Assembly (NCBI RefSeq): GCF_019175365.1
Contig: NZ_CP059572.1
Location: 2,480,001-2,544,000 of the forward strand
Source of the DNA: Actinomadura graeca
GTDB lineage: Bacteria; Actinomycetota; Actinomycetes; Streptosporangiales; Streptosporangiaceae
Direction of reading: 5' to 3'
DNA: 64,000 nucleotides
The position numbers and the translations under genes were made by a program. Positions 42,416 through 51,165 of the stretch are shown here, in pieces. Under the pieces are notes generated by a model, which was not told the origin of the DNA, searched no databases, and saw nothing but the letters and a program-made list of their open reading frames with translations. Numbering within the stretch: position 1 is the first letter of the stretch; each line of letters starts with the position of its first letter.

Positions 42416-42443
42416 GGTGCGCCGGCCGGGCCGGCGGCGCACC
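42416..42443. other. Inverted repeat 3 of the gap
   Basis: GGTGCGCC (42416-42423) and GGCGCACC (42436-42443) with 12 nt between, perfect arms. Confidence 0.35.
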
Positions 42444-42478
42444 GTCTCCCTCGATCATGAGTGTCCTCCGGGTGGGGT

Positions 42479-42519
42479 CGGCGGACGCCCCGGGGGCCGG
42501 TTCCCCGGGGCGTCCGCCG
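42479..42519 (-). terminator. Strong terminator of the copper-amine-oxidase-like genes
   Basis: Perfect 17-bp arms (42479-42495 and 42503-42519, inner ends CCCCGGGG) with a 7-nt loop, 11 bp past the minus-strand stop at 42530. No U tract, as usual in this GC range. Confidence 0.8.
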
Positions 42520-42529
42520 GCTCACGCGA

Positions 42530-43759
42530 TCAGTAGGGGTTCTTGGCGGTGACGTCGCGCGGGCTGATCGTGAAGCCCTGCCAGTGCGCGGGCAGCGGGT
42601 CGTGGTCCTCGTCGCGGGGGATGTGGTGGAAGTCGACGCTGACCCAGACGATCGGGTCGGTCAGCGCCTGCCCGTTGACGAACTTGTCGACCTGCTTGGC
42701 GCAGCGCGGCTCCTCGTTCTGGGCGGCCAGCCGCTCGCACGCCTTGCGCTGGGTGACGTAGAGGTCGGAGAGGGTGAACTGCTCGCCGGCCGACGCGGGC
42801 CCGCGGAACTGGCTGCTGGCGATGTCGCTGATCTGCCAGGAGATGGGGTGGCCGTCGGCGTTCTTGACGGCCGGGTCCACCACGCGCCAGAAGCGGTCGG
42901 GCGCGAGCTTGACCGCCGTCTCCCGGGTGAGCGTCTTGCGCAGGATCGTGCGCTTGAGGGCGCCCTGGCCGGAGAAGTCGAACTGCTCGACCTTGTCGCC
43001 GGCCGGTCCCTGGAGGTCGAAGTCGGCGCGCCAGAACGCGTTGTGGAAGTGGTTCGGGGAGTAGTGGGTGTTGCCCCGCCCGATCGGCCAGCCGTGCTTG
43101 GCCGAGGTACGGTCGGACGCCAGCGAGCCGGTCGCGCCGAGCCGCGGGGTGATCTGCCCGTCGTCGGTGAACCGGTACTCCAGGATGTAGTCGTACCAGC
43201 CGACCTCGAAGACCCCGAACACGACCAGCTCGCTCGACTGCCGCTGCTTCTCCTTGTCCGCGTCGACGTCGGTCTTCTTGTAGCCGTAGCCGCGCCCGTT
43301 GGTGTTGACGCAGACCAGGGGACGGCCGTTGTGCTTGCGGATCTCGCCCCCCGGGCAGTCGCGCGGCAGGAGCCGTGCGGCGTAGTTCAGGTCCAGCGGC
43401 ATGTCGAGGTGGCGCTGGGAGTCGTCGTCGTAGGGCACGTGGACCTGGGTCAGCGCCAGGTCCCGCAGCACCTTGACCTCGCCGCTCCCCTTGGGGGTGT
43501 ACCGGACGTTGAGCATGCGCAGGCCCTCGCCGTCGCGGGCCTCCCAGCAGATCTGCCACCGGGCCCCGTTCGGGAATCTCTTGTCGATCTTGTATTGGCC
43601 TGCGCAGTCGGCCGGCGCCGCGGCGGCGGAGGCGTGGGCGGGCGCGTGGGCGGCGGACGCGGCCGGTGCGGCCGCGCACAGCAGGGCGGCGCATGACGCC
43701 GCCGCTCCGAAGCCGATCCCCGACCGCAGCCGGGCCCGCACTCGTTCGAAGGTGGTCAT
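42530..43759 (-). CDS. Secreted copper amine oxidase C-terminal-domain homologue
   Basis: 409 residues with an Ala-rich signal peptide (cleavage near 36-40). The body follows the catalytic domain of copper amine oxidases: VHVPYDDDSQRHLDM, DCPGGEI, FGVFEVGWYDYILEYRFTDDGQI, THYSPNHFHNAFWRADFDL, and VSVDFHHIPRDEDHDPLP near the end. The copper His are conserved (H237, H239 and H379), and the Tyr that would become topaquinone (Y189) is present. The TxxN before it reads EVGW, so the Asn is Trp188, and the upstream part with the catalytic Asp is not obvious. Activity is doubtful. The gene directly upstream encodes an amine-oxidase N-domain-like protein. Confidence 0.68.
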   Translation of the reverse strand: MTTFERVRARLRSGIGFGAAASCAALLCAAAPAASAAHAPAHASAAAAPADCAGQYKIDKRFPNGARWQICWEARDGEGLRMLNVRYTPKGSGEVKVLRDLALTQVHVPYDDDSQRHLDMPLDLNYAARLLPRDCPGGEIRKHNGRPLVCVNTNGRGYGYKKTDVDADKEKQRQSSELVVFGVFEVGWYDYILEYRFTDDGQITPRLGATGSLASDRTSAKHGWPIGRGNTHYSPNHFHNAFWRADFDLQGPAGDKVEQFDFSGQGALKRTILRKTLTRETAVKLAPDRFWRVVDPAVKNADGHPISWQISDIASSQFRGPASAGEQFTLSDLYVTQRKACERLAAQNEEPRCAKQVDKFVNGQALTDPIVWVSVDFHHIPRDEDHDPLPAHWQGFTISPRDVTAKNPY

Positions 43760-43772
43760 GGCTCGGTTCCCC

Positions 43773-44513
43773 CTACCGGTCCAGGATGACGACGCGCTGG
43801 GCGGACATGTCGACGACGATGCGGCCGGTGTCCATCCACGTCCCGTTAGGGAGCTGGAGGTCCACCGTGAAGCAGCGCTTGGCGCCGCACTGGGCGACCG
43901 CGGCGGCGTTGCGCGCGCCGGCGGCCTGCGGGGCGCGGAAGATGTGGCCCCGGGTGTGGATGTCGGACGCCGACGCCGGCTCGTGCCCGGCGGCGCCCTT
44001 GTAGGAGGTGCGCAGGCCCGGCCCGAGGCGGCGGTCGGCCAGGATCAGCTCGACGGCGCGGCGCAGCTCGTCGACGCTCGCGATCGGCTGCGTCCCGGTC
44101 GCCCGCTCCGTCTTGATCACCTGGGACGAGGCCAGGTCGACGTGCCGGACGATCATCTCGTCGGTGCGGTAGTCGTACAGCCGGACGTCGGCGACGCGCG
44201 GGCCGCCGTCCGGGCCCTCCAGGCGGCTGGCGCTCACGAACGCCACCTGCGGGCGTCCGGTGACGCCCTGGGCGCGCGGCTGGTCGGCCAGCGCCGCGCG
44301 CTGCGCCTTCTGGATCTCCTGGTCGGAGAGCGGATCGAGCCCGCTGCCCTGCGCGGCGCGGGCGTGCGCGTCGCGGTCGGCCCTGACGGGTGCGGACGGG
44401 TCGGACAGCTGGTAGAACGCGAGCGCCGCCAGCCCCGCGCCGGCCAGCGCCACCGCGATGCGCGTGCCGGGGCGGCGCCACGCGCGTGCCCCCGGAGACA
44501 GTTCCCTCTTCAT
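43773..44513 (-). CDS. Secreted/anchored protein resembling copper amine oxidase N-domains
   Basis: 246 residues. A basic N-terminus with a hydrophobic segment (RIAVALAGAGLAALAFYQL) acts as signal peptide or anchor. LDPLSDQEIQKAQRAAL matches the start of the copper amine oxidase N2 domain (HPLDPLTxxEI), and RVADVRLYDYRTDEMIVRHVDLASSQVI matches its strand pattern. It lacks any copper site. Only 13 bp separate it from the catalytic-domain-like gene, so the pair probably forms one two-chain extracellular protein. Confidence 0.62.
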   Translation of the reverse strand: MKRELSPGARAWRRPGTRIAVALAGAGLAALAFYQLSDPSAPVRADRDAHARAAQGSGLDPLSDQEIQKAQRAALADQPRAQGVTGRPQVAFVSASRLEGPDGGPRVADVRLYDYRTDEMIVRHVDLASSQVIKTERATGTQPIASVDELRRAVELILADRRLGPGLRTSYKGAAGHEPASASDIHTRGHIFRAPQAAGARNAAAVAQCGAKRCFTVDLQLPNGTWMDTGRIVVDMSAQRVVILDR

Positions 44514-44851
44514 GATCGTCTCGGTCCCCCCTGGACGTGGTGATCGGTTTGCTGCTGAGGGCTTAGATCACCGGGGTTCCGACCCGGGTTGTCAAAATGG
44601 GTCGGGAAGTGGTGGCTCCTTCCGGCCACGCGATTCGTTCCCAGGGGGCTTGATCATAAGGACGGCGGCGATTATGACGCCGGGGCACCGTGCGTCACCT
44701 TCTGCTTTCCGCCCGCCGACCGCCATTCCGCCGCGGGCCCGCGACCGGGAAGGACGCCGGCTTCGCGGCATCCACCTCAGGTCGCGGGCCCGGTCAGACT
44801 TTCGTCGTACATTCGGCGGCCCGTCCGCACGCGCCGCGATGTGCCCGACGG
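44514..44851. other. 338-bp intergenic region with candidate promoter
   Basis: No gene supported. On the minus strand a consensus TTGACA occurs at 44590-44595, 77 bp upstream of the gene starting at 44513; no clear -10 stands 16-18 bp downstream of it (the nearest sequences are GGTGAT and GTGATC). The rest is GC-rich with short imperfect hairpins. Confidence 0.4.
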
Positions 44852-46039
44852 TCAGTCGTTGAGCGGAATCGCGCGGATCCCCTCGAACGGGGTGTCCTTC
44901 TCCAGATAATCCACGGTCTCGAAGAGGCCGATCGCGTCCATCGGGAACCGGGCGCCGGCCTCGGCGGCGAAGACGCACGGCAGGATCCGCTCGCGCTCGG
45001 ACGCGCCGGCCTCACCGCTCTCGCGGATGTGCTTGTGCGTGTGGATGAGGATCGGCATGAACCCTCCGCCGAGCACCGACCCGCTCCGCAGGATCGCGCC
45101 GCCCACGCAGTCGATCACCAGTCCCTTGCCGAGGACGGAGTCGCGCCCCTGGTAGTAGTAGGAGGGCGTGGTGAGCGTGCCGTGCTCGACGTGGAACACG
45201 CCCGCGGACAGGCCGATGATCGAGCGTCCGCCGGTCCGCAGCACCGACCGGTGGAAGTCGACGAGGATCGGCCGCACCCGCGCGTCCGGGAGCTTGAACT
45301 CCGGGCACAGCAGGACGATGCGCAGCAGCTCCGCGAGGGTGAGCGCAGCGCCGTTCCCTCTCGGGAACTCCTGGTCCCAGGGGACCAGGTAGTCCGACGG
45401 CGAGACCATCTCGGTCCCGGCGTCCTCGGAGATCAGGCGCTCGGCCTCCGTCGCGGGCGCCTGCGCCCGCGGGGCGCGGCCGAGCACGCGCCGGGCGAGC
45501 AGGTACCGGCTCTCCAGCGTCTTGGCCCTGCTCGCGGCGGTCAGCACCGCGATCCTGCCCGTGACCGTCTCCGGGATCTCGAAGAGGTCGTCAGTGCCGT
45601 CGGTGGGGACGGCGACCTTCGTCTCCAGGCTGCGGTACCCGAGCGGCTCGAAGGAGTCCACCGCCTTCTGCAGGGCGGCTGTGAAGTCGCCGGGGCCGAG
45701 GAGGAGCAGTTCCTCGGCGGCCAGGGCGCGGTAGTCGTAGGGGATGCCGGCCGACGTGGACAGGACGATGTCGGCGAGCGTGGCGCGGTACCGTCCCTCG
45801 TCGAGCGACGACGCCGCCAGTTCCAGCGACAGGTACGGCGATTTCTCGCCGGGGCCGTGCACCCAGCTCGCCGCGTAAGGCCCCTCGAACCGGCACGCCT
45901 GGCCGAACAGCTCGTAGGCGCTCTCGCCGGCCTCGATCTCCCTCGTGATCCGGGTCCGGGCCGACTCCTCGTCGGCGACCTCGGCCAGCAATCCCGCGGT
46001 GAGCCGCAGCAGGGTGGAAAAGTCCAGGGTGTTCTGCAT
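44852..46039 (-). CDS. Hypothetical protein, 395 aa
   Basis: I do not recognise this family. From ATG 46039 it is 395 residues, soluble, mixed alpha/beta, without signal peptide or membrane helix. Notable segments are NTLDFSTLLRLTAGLLAEVADEESARTRI (helical), GIPYDYRALAAEELLLLG, LSAGVFHVEHGTLTTPSYYYQGRDSVLGKGLVIDCVG and FMPILIHTHKHIRESG. The His pair in HTHKH might bind metal, but nothing else supports an enzyme. Third-position GC supports coding. The frame continues to 46135, but the ATG at 46039 opens the ordered part. It is divergent from the AfsR-like regulator. Confidence 0.6.
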   Translation of the reverse strand: MQNTLDFSTLLRLTAGLLAEVADEESARTRITREIEAGESAYELFGQACRFEGPYAASWVHGPGEKSPYLSLELAASSLDEGRYRATLADIVLSTSAGIPYDYRALAAEELLLLGPGDFTAALQKAVDSFEPLGYRSLETKVAVPTDGTDDLFEIPETVTGRIAVLTAASRAKTLESRYLLARRVLGRAPRAQAPATEAERLISEDAGTEMVSPSDYLVPWDQEFPRGNGAALTLAELLRIVLLCPEFKLPDARVRPILVDFHRSVLRTGGRSIIGLSAGVFHVEHGTLTTPSYYYQGRDSVLGKGLVIDCVGGAILRSGSVLGGGFMPILIHTHKHIRESGEAGASERERILPCVFAAEAGARFPMDAIGLFETVDYLEKDTPFEGIRAIPLND

Positions 46040-46338
46040 TTGGACAGCGTCCAGGCCGCGGTCCTGCTGCGGTCCTTGTCCGGTCCTCCCGGGACCCTGA
46101 GCTGGGAAGGACGGCGAAAGGACGGGACGGCGCACGCGCTCCGCACCCGGGCGGCTACTCCGAGTGCCTCAAGGACACCGGACGGCCACCTTCAGTAGGT
46201 GTTCGCCGGACGGACGCCGCTGGATCGATGTTGGCTGCAAACGGTCGCAAGCATCCGAATCGCTTGCTGAGGCGATGGGGCGGGGTGTGGGGTTGGGGGG
46301 CGTCGCGGTCGAAGATCATGACCCGAGGGGGAGTGGCG
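46040..46338. other. 299-bp divergent region upstream of the AfsR-like gene
   Basis: No gene supported. An inverted repeat GCAAGC (46247-46252) / GCTTGC (46262-46267) lies about 75 bp upstream of the regulator start. No reliable promoter hexamers found. Confidence 0.35.
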
Positions 46339-49300
46339 ATGGAATTCGGGATCCTGGGTCCGCTGGAGATCCGAAAGGACGGGCAGCTGCTGGATCCGGG
46401 ACCGGCACGCCACCAAAAGGTGCTGACCGCCTTTTTGCTGTCCGCCAACCGCGTGGTCCCGGTGTCCCGGCTGATCGATGTCGCCTGGTATGAGAATCCG
46501 CCGGCGACCGCCAGGAAACAGGTCCGCAACATTGTTTCCGATCTGCGCCGGCTGCTGAACGGCACCGGTGAGGCGGGGCTGATGTCGGCGGGCCAGACCG
46601 GGTACCGGCTCCGCGTCGACACCGGCGCGCTCGACGCGAGCCTTTTCGACGACAGGGTCGCACGGGCCCGGCGGCACGCGGCCGACCGCCAGACCGGGGA
46701 CGCCGTCGCCGGGTTCCGCGCCGCGCTGGCGCTGTGGCGCGGCTCGGCCCTCGCGGGACTGGACAGCCCGGCGCTGGAGCCGCAGCGGGCCCTGCTGGAG
46801 GAGAAGCGCCTCACCGTCCTGGAGGAGTCCGCCGACCTGGAGCTCACCCTCGGCCGGCACCACCGGCTGTCGACGGAGCTGGCCCAGTGGGTGCGGGAGT
46901 ATCCGCTGCGGGAACGCCTCACCGGCCTGTACATGCTGGCGCTGTCGCGGGCCGGGCGGCAGGCCGAGGCGCTCCAGGCGTTCCAGCAGGCCCGGCGGGT
47001 GCTGGTCGACCATCTCGGGATCGAGCCGGGGGCGGAGCTCCAGCGGTCCCACCAGCAGATCCTCGCCGGTGAGGCCGGTCTCGCCGCGCCGCCCGCCCGC
47101 GGCTCGCACCATTTCCTGCCGCGTGACATCACCGACTTCACCGGGCGCACGGCCGAGCTGGAGCGGCTCCGCTCCGCGCTGCCGGCGGACGGGCACGCCG
47201 CGGGCGCCGTGGTGATCAGCGCGATCGACGGGATGGCCGGGATCGGCAAGACCACCCTGGCCGTGCACGCCGCCCACCGGCTGACGGACCGGTACCCCGA
47301 CGCCCAGGTGTTCATCGACCTGTTCGCCCACACCGCCGAGCAGGAGCCGCTCGGCCCCGCCGCCGCGCTGGAGACGTTACTGCGCGCGATGGAGGTCCCC
47401 TCGGAGAAGATCCCGGAGGGGGTCGAGGAGCGGGCCGCGCTGTGGCGCGCCCAGCTCGCCGGGCGCCGTGCCCTCGTCGTCCTGGACAACGCCGCCAGCG
47501 CCGCGCAGGTGCGCCCGCTGCTGCCCGGGACGCCCGGCTGCCTGGTGCTGATCACCAGCCGCCGGCGGCTCCCCGACCTGGAGGCCGCCCGCACCCTGTC
47601 CCTCGGCGTGCTGTCCCCGGAGGACGCGGCGGCGCTGTTCACCCGCGTCGCCGGCGACACCCGCCCGCCCGGCGACCCGCGGGACGTCCAGGAGGTGGTG
47701 CGGCTGTGCGGCTACCTGCCCCTGGCGATCCGCATCGCCGCCGCCCGCCTGCGCGCCCGCCCCGTCTGGGACCTCGCCCACCTGATCGAGCGGCTGCGGC
47801 AGAAGCGGCGGCTGACGGAGCTGGCCGTCGGCGACCGCGACGTCGCCGCCGCCTTCGCCCTGTCGTACCAGCACCTCACCCGCGACCAGCGGCGCCAGTT
47901 CCGGATGCTGGGCGTGCACCCGGGCGGCGACTTCGACGCCCATGCGGCCGCGGCCCTCGCGGACGTCGGGCTGGACGAGGCCGCCCGCGTGCTGGAGCAC
48001 CTCGTCGACGTCCATCTCCTGGAGCAGCCCCACGCCGACCGGTACCGCCTGCACGACCTGCTCCGGCTGCACGCCGTCCACCTGTCCGACGGCGAGGACA
48101 GCGAAGCCGACCGGCAGGCGGCGCTGACCCGGACGCTCGACCACTACCGGCACACCGCCGCGCTCGCGGTGAAGGCCGTCGACTGCCACGACCAGCCGTA
48201 CCTGCCCAGCATCCCCGCGTCCTCGACCCCGGCCCCCTCGTTCGCCGACCCCGACGAGGCCGTGGCGTGGCTGGAGGCCGAGCGGCCGAACCTGGTCGCG
48301 GCCGCGACCCATGCCGCCGAGCACGGCTGGCCCGCCCACGTCGCCGACCTGTCCAACACCCTGTGGTGCTACTTCGAGCACCGGGGCGGCCACGACGAGG
48401 CCCTCCGCCTGTACACGCACGCGCTCACGTCGGCCCGCGACACCGGCGACCGCGACCTCGAAGGCCACGCGCTGCACTACCTCGGCCTCTTCCACCGGCA
48501 CCACGGGCGCAACGACCAGGCCCTCGTCCACTACGAGCAGGCCCTCACGCTGGCGTGCGACACCGGCGACCGCACCCTCCGGGGCCGCATCCTCGGCAAC
48601 CTCGGCCCGACGCTGTGGCACCTGGGACGCGGCGAGGAGGCGCTCGTCCACTACCGGCAGGCGCTGGCGGCGGCGCGCGACACCGGCGACTTCGCCCTCC
48701 ACTGCGGGGCGCTGGAGGGCCTCGGGAGCCTGTACCGGCGGCAGGGACGCCATGACGACGCCATCTCCCACTACGAGCGGGCCCTCGACCTGGCGCGCGA
48801 CATCGGCGACCGCAGGCGCGAGCCGTTCGTCCTCAACGAACTCGGCGGCGTCTACGGGCGGATCGGACGCCACGAGGAGGCGTTCGCGCACCTCAACCGG
48901 GCACTCGACCTGGCCCAGCCGATAGCCAGCCGTCTCCTGGAGGGCCTGGCACTGTACGAGCTCGGTGCCATCTACGGGCGCGTCGGACGCTGCGAGGAGG
49001 CGGTCGCGCACCTCCGCCGGGCCCTCGACCTGGCCCGCGAGACCGCGAACGGCCTGCTCGAAGGCTCCGCGCTGTGCGAGCTCGGCACCGCCCACGCGCG
49101 CCTCGGGGACGACGAGGAGGCGGCAGCGCGTCTCCGCGAGGCGCTCGACCTGGCCCGCGAGACCGCCAACCGCCCGCTGGAGACCGAGGCGCTGAACGGG
49201 CTCGGCGAGGCCGCCCGGCGCACCGGCGATCCGGGCCGTGCCCTCACCCGCCACCAGGACGCGCTCGCGCTCGCGGGCGAGATCGGCAGCCGGTACGAGC

Positions 49301-49470
49301 GGGCCCGCGCCCTCGACGGCATCGCCCGCGCCCACCACGGGCTCGGGCACCGGCGCCAGGCCGCCGAGCGGTGGACACAGGCGCTGGCCGCCTACACCGA
49401 GCTCGGCGTCCCCGAGGCCGAGGAGGTGCGGGCGATGCTCGGCGCCTCGCGTTCCGGCACCGGCCGGTGA
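46339..49470 (+). CDS. AfsR-type regulator: SARP + NB-ARC + TPR
   Basis: 1043 residues from ATG 46339, chosen for the GAGGGGGAG just upstream over the longer frame from 46228. Residues 1-95 are the OmpR-like SARP DNA-binding domain (EFGILGPLEIRKDG, then VRNIVSDLRRLLN), 95-245 the bacterial transcriptional activation domain, 260-530 a STAND NB-ARC ATPase with P-loop GMAGIGKTTLA, and the C-terminal 350 residues TPR repeats, at least seven of the form (x)ALxLARDTGDRxxExxALxxLGxxYxRxGRxxEAxxHY. Such proteins activate secondary metabolism in response to ATP and TPR-bound signals. It sits between the two clusters and could control either. Confidence 0.93.
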   Translation: MEFGILGPLEIRKDGQLLDPGPARHQKVLTAFLLSANRVVPVSRLIDVAWYENPPATARKQVRNIVSDLRRLLNGTGEAGLMSAGQTGYRLRVDTGALDASLFDDRVARARRHAADRQTGDAVAGFRAALALWRGSALAGLDSPALEPQRALLEEKRLTVLEESADLELTLGRHHRLSTELAQWVREYPLRERLTGLYMLALSRAGRQAEALQAFQQARRVLVDHLGIEPGAELQRSHQQILAGEAGLAAPPARGSHHFLPRDITDFTGRTAELERLRSALPADGHAAGAVVISAIDGMAGIGKTTLAVHAAHRLTDRYPDAQVFIDLFAHTAEQEPLGPAAALETLLRAMEVPSEKIPEGVEERAALWRAQLAGRRALVVLDNAASAAQVRPLLPGTPGCLVLITSRRRLPDLEAARTLSLGVLSPEDAAALFTRVAGDTRPPGDPRDVQEVVRLCGYLPLAIRIAAARLRARPVWDLAHLIERLRQKRRLTELAVGDRDVAAAFALSYQHLTRDQRRQFRMLGVHPGGDFDAHAAAALADVGLDEAARVLEHLVDVHLLEQPHADRYRLHDLLRLHAVHLSDGEDSEADRQAALTRTLDHYRHTAALAVKAVDCHDQPYLPSIPASSTPAPSFADPDEAVAWLEAERPNLVAAATHAAEHGWPAHVADLSNTLWCYFEHRGGHDEALRLYTHALTSARDTGDRDLEGHALHYLGLFHRHHGRNDQALVHYEQALTLACDTGDRTLRGRILGNLGPTLWHLGRGEEALVHYRQALAAARDTGDFALHCGALEGLGSLYRRQGRHDDAISHYERALDLARDIGDRRREPFVLNELGGVYGRIGRHEEAFAHLNRALDLAQPIASRLLEGLALYELGAIYGRVGRCEEAVAHLRRALDLARETANGLLEGSALCELGTAHARLGDDEEAAARLREALDLARETANRPLETEALNGLGEAARRTGDPGRALTRHQDALALAGEIGSRYERARALDGIARAHHGLGHRRQAAERWTQALAAYTELGVPEAEEVRAMLGASRSGTGR

Positions 49471-49487
49471 CCGTACCCGGCCATGCG

Positions 49488-49517
49488 GCGCGGGCCCGGC
49501 CCGCGACCGGCCCGCGC
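49488..49517 (+). terminator. Probable terminator of the AfsR-like gene
   Basis: Perfect 9-bp arms GCGCGGGCC (49488-49496) and GGCCCGCGC (49509-49517), 12-nt loop, 17 bp after the stop codon. Confidence 0.5.
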
Positions 49518-49803
49518 GGGCCGCTCAGGACGGACGATCGGGTGGGTCACGGCTCCGACGTCGTACGGAAGCGGACGGAATGGAGGGCACTGTCGGCTGC
49601 CGGTTCAACTCGGCGGATTGTCGGGCGCCTGCATAATGGTTCTGTCGCCAGCGTGGACCATCGCGGCCCCCAGCGCCGCACGGCCGGCGGCAGCTCCCGG
49701 TCGGCGCGGTAGCGGGGACCCGCCGGCCCCCATCCACGCAGCCATGTGCGGAGTGAACAACTCGGCAGGGGCTTCGACCGAAGTTGATCAAGGCGGGCTC
49801 ACG
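49518..49803. other. Promoter region of the small SARP gene
   Basis: 286 bp without a supported gene. A good -10-like CATAAT lies at 49632-49637, about 165 bp before the SARP start, with no acceptable -35. The region 49590-49660 is less GC-rich than average. Confidence 0.3.
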
Positions 49804-50550
49804 ATGAGGTTCTTCCTCCTAGGGGGATTGGAAGTCCAGGACATCAATGGCCGCCGCATCAGGGTGAACCGCGTGAAACACCGCCAGCTCCTCGCCCTGC
49901 TGCTGCTCCGGGCCAACCACGCCGTCTCGACGGACCAGCTCGTGGACGGCATGTGGCCGGGCGACCCGCCGTCGTCAGCCAAGGGCAACGTCAAGACCTA
50001 CATCTCGGTGCTGCGCCCCCAGGTCTGCCAGGCCGGGGCCCTGATCGAGACCGTCCCGCGCGGCTACCGGCTCCTCGTGCCCGTGGAACTCGTGGACGTG
50101 CTGCTCTTCGAGGCGCTGGTCCAGGCCGGCACCCGGGCCGCGCAGGACGGGGACGACGCGCGGGCCGTCCAGCACTTACAGCGGGCCACCGCCCTGTGGC
50201 GCGGCGAGGCGCTCCAGGACGTGCTCCCCTGCGGCGGCCCGATCCGGGACGCCGCGACCCGCCTGAACGAGAAACGGCTCGCGGTCGTCCAGGACCTCGC
50301 GGCGGCGCTCATCCGGCTCGGCCGCTACGGGGACGCCATCGACTACCTGCGGACGGCGGTCTGCGAGGAGCCGCTGCGCGAGCGGCTCTGGTCGCTGCTG
50401 ATGGTCGCGCTCCACCGGGAGGGACGGCGGGCCGACTCCCTCGCGGCCTACCTGGAGTTCCGGGCGATCATCGTGAAGAGCATCGGCCTGGAGCCCAGCC
50501 GCGACCTGCGGACCCTCCACAGCCGCATCCTCCTCGACGACCCGCTGTAG
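49804..50550 (+). CDS. SARP-family pathway regulator
   Basis: 248 residues, the compact SARP form. An OmpR-like winged helix occupies 1-95 (MRFFLLGGLEVQDINGRRI, HRQLLALLLLRANHAVSTDQLVDGMWPGDPPSSAKGNVKTYISVLR) and a BTAD helical domain follows (LFEALVQAGTRAAQDGDDARAVQHLQRATALWRGEAL, ending LEPSRDLRTLHSRIL). No ATPase or TPR part. SARPs bind heptameric direct repeats near -35 sites and switch on clusters; its neighbour region E is the likely target. ATG 49804 follows AAGGCGGG; the frame upstream to 49483 is intergenic. Confidence 0.92.
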   Translation: MRFFLLGGLEVQDINGRRIRVNRVKHRQLLALLLLRANHAVSTDQLVDGMWPGDPPSSAKGNVKTYISVLRPQVCQAGALIETVPRGYRLLVPVELVDVLLFEALVQAGTRAAQDGDDARAVQHLQRATALWRGEALQDVLPCGGPIRDAATRLNEKRLAVVQDLAAALIRLGRYGDAIDYLRTAVCEEPLRERLWSLLMVALHREGRRADSLAAYLEFRAIIVKSIGLEPSRDLRTLHSRILLDDPL

Positions 50551-50577
50551 GACGTCCGGCCCGGGGGACGGGTGCGG

Positions 50578-50610
50578 CCCGGCCCGCCCCCCGGCGGCGG
50601 GCGGACCGGG
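50578..50610. terminator. Bidirectional terminator between SARP and cupin genes
   Basis: Arms 50578-50589 and 50599-50610 (CCCGGCCCGCCC / GGGCGGACCGGG) pair over 12 positions with one mismatch, 9-nt loop. It lies in the 60-bp gap between two convergent stop codons. Confidence 0.65.
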
Positions 50611-51165
50611 TCACGCCGTCCTGACGCACGCCGTGCACGGGCAGTGCGGGCACCCCCGGTCGTGCAGGCGGTCCGGGAGCGCGGCCGACATCTCGCAGAT
50701 CAGGCAGTCCAGGTCGCCGTCGGGCGCGAGCACCTCGGTGTACGGGACGAGGTCCATCCGGTCGGCCGAGTCGACCGGCTTGTGCGGTGCGCCGACGGCG
50801 AGGATGAGATGATCGCTGATGGCCCCGACCGCGTGCGGGACCTCGCCCTCGACGAGATAGATCTGGCCCGCCTCGGTCCGGTGCACCCGCCCGCCGTAGG
50901 TGATCGTCCCGACGCCCGCGAGGACGGCGAGGACGTGGTGGCCGGGATGGGTGTGCGGCGCGAAGCCGGCACCCGCCGCGAGCCGGATCACGTCCGCCCC
51001 GATGCGGCCGTTCCCGACCAGGCCCCGCCCCGTGGCGTCGACCGCCCCGTGCATCGTCACCGGGCACTCCCGGTGCGGGATGGACAGCGTGGTCAGGCCC
51101 GCGCCGATCTCGCTGTCCGCCCAGCGCAGGATCGTGAGCTCCTCCTTGCGGACCGGCGCCTTCAC
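50611..51165 (-). CDS. Cupin protein with C-terminal Cys cluster
   Basis: 184 residues. A cupin barrel spans about 55-125 with metal-binding candidates H71, H73, H77 (APHTHPGHH) and H111 (VEGEVPHAV). The C-terminal tail has six Cys: C154, C157, C172, C175, C177, C180 (CLICE...CPHCPCTAC), which suggests an added zinc or iron-sulfur site. Such a combination could be a metal-dependent oxygenase, isomerase or a redox-sensing regulator; the sequence does not decide. Last gene of the minus-strand operon of region E, with a GTG start overlapping the ferredoxin stop. Confidence 0.7.
   Translation of the reverse strand: MKAPVRKEELTILRWADSEIGAGLTTLSIPHRECPVTMHGAVDATGRGLVGNGRIGADVIRLAAGAGFAPHTHPGHHVLAVLAGVGTITYGGRVHRTEAGQIYLVEGEVPHAVGAISDHLILAVGAPHKPVDSADRMDLVPYTEVLAPDGDLDCLICEMSAALPDRLHDRGCPHCPCTACVRTA

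Larger units (their letters stand above)
42097..42529. other. 433-bp hairpin-rich intergenic region
   Basis: No gene supported. It contains three consecutive perfect inverted repeats (42340-42443) and one strong terminator stem (42479-42519). It must hold the promoter of the minus-strand I36-like gene; no good -35/-10 pair is visible. Confidence 0.6.

Noticed and set aside
44690..46198. 502-residue plus-strand reading opposite the 395-residue hypothetical gene
   Set aside because: The minus frame has better third-position GC and more protein-like composition. The plus frame is Arg/Gln/Val/Glu-rich, as antisense frames are across this window.
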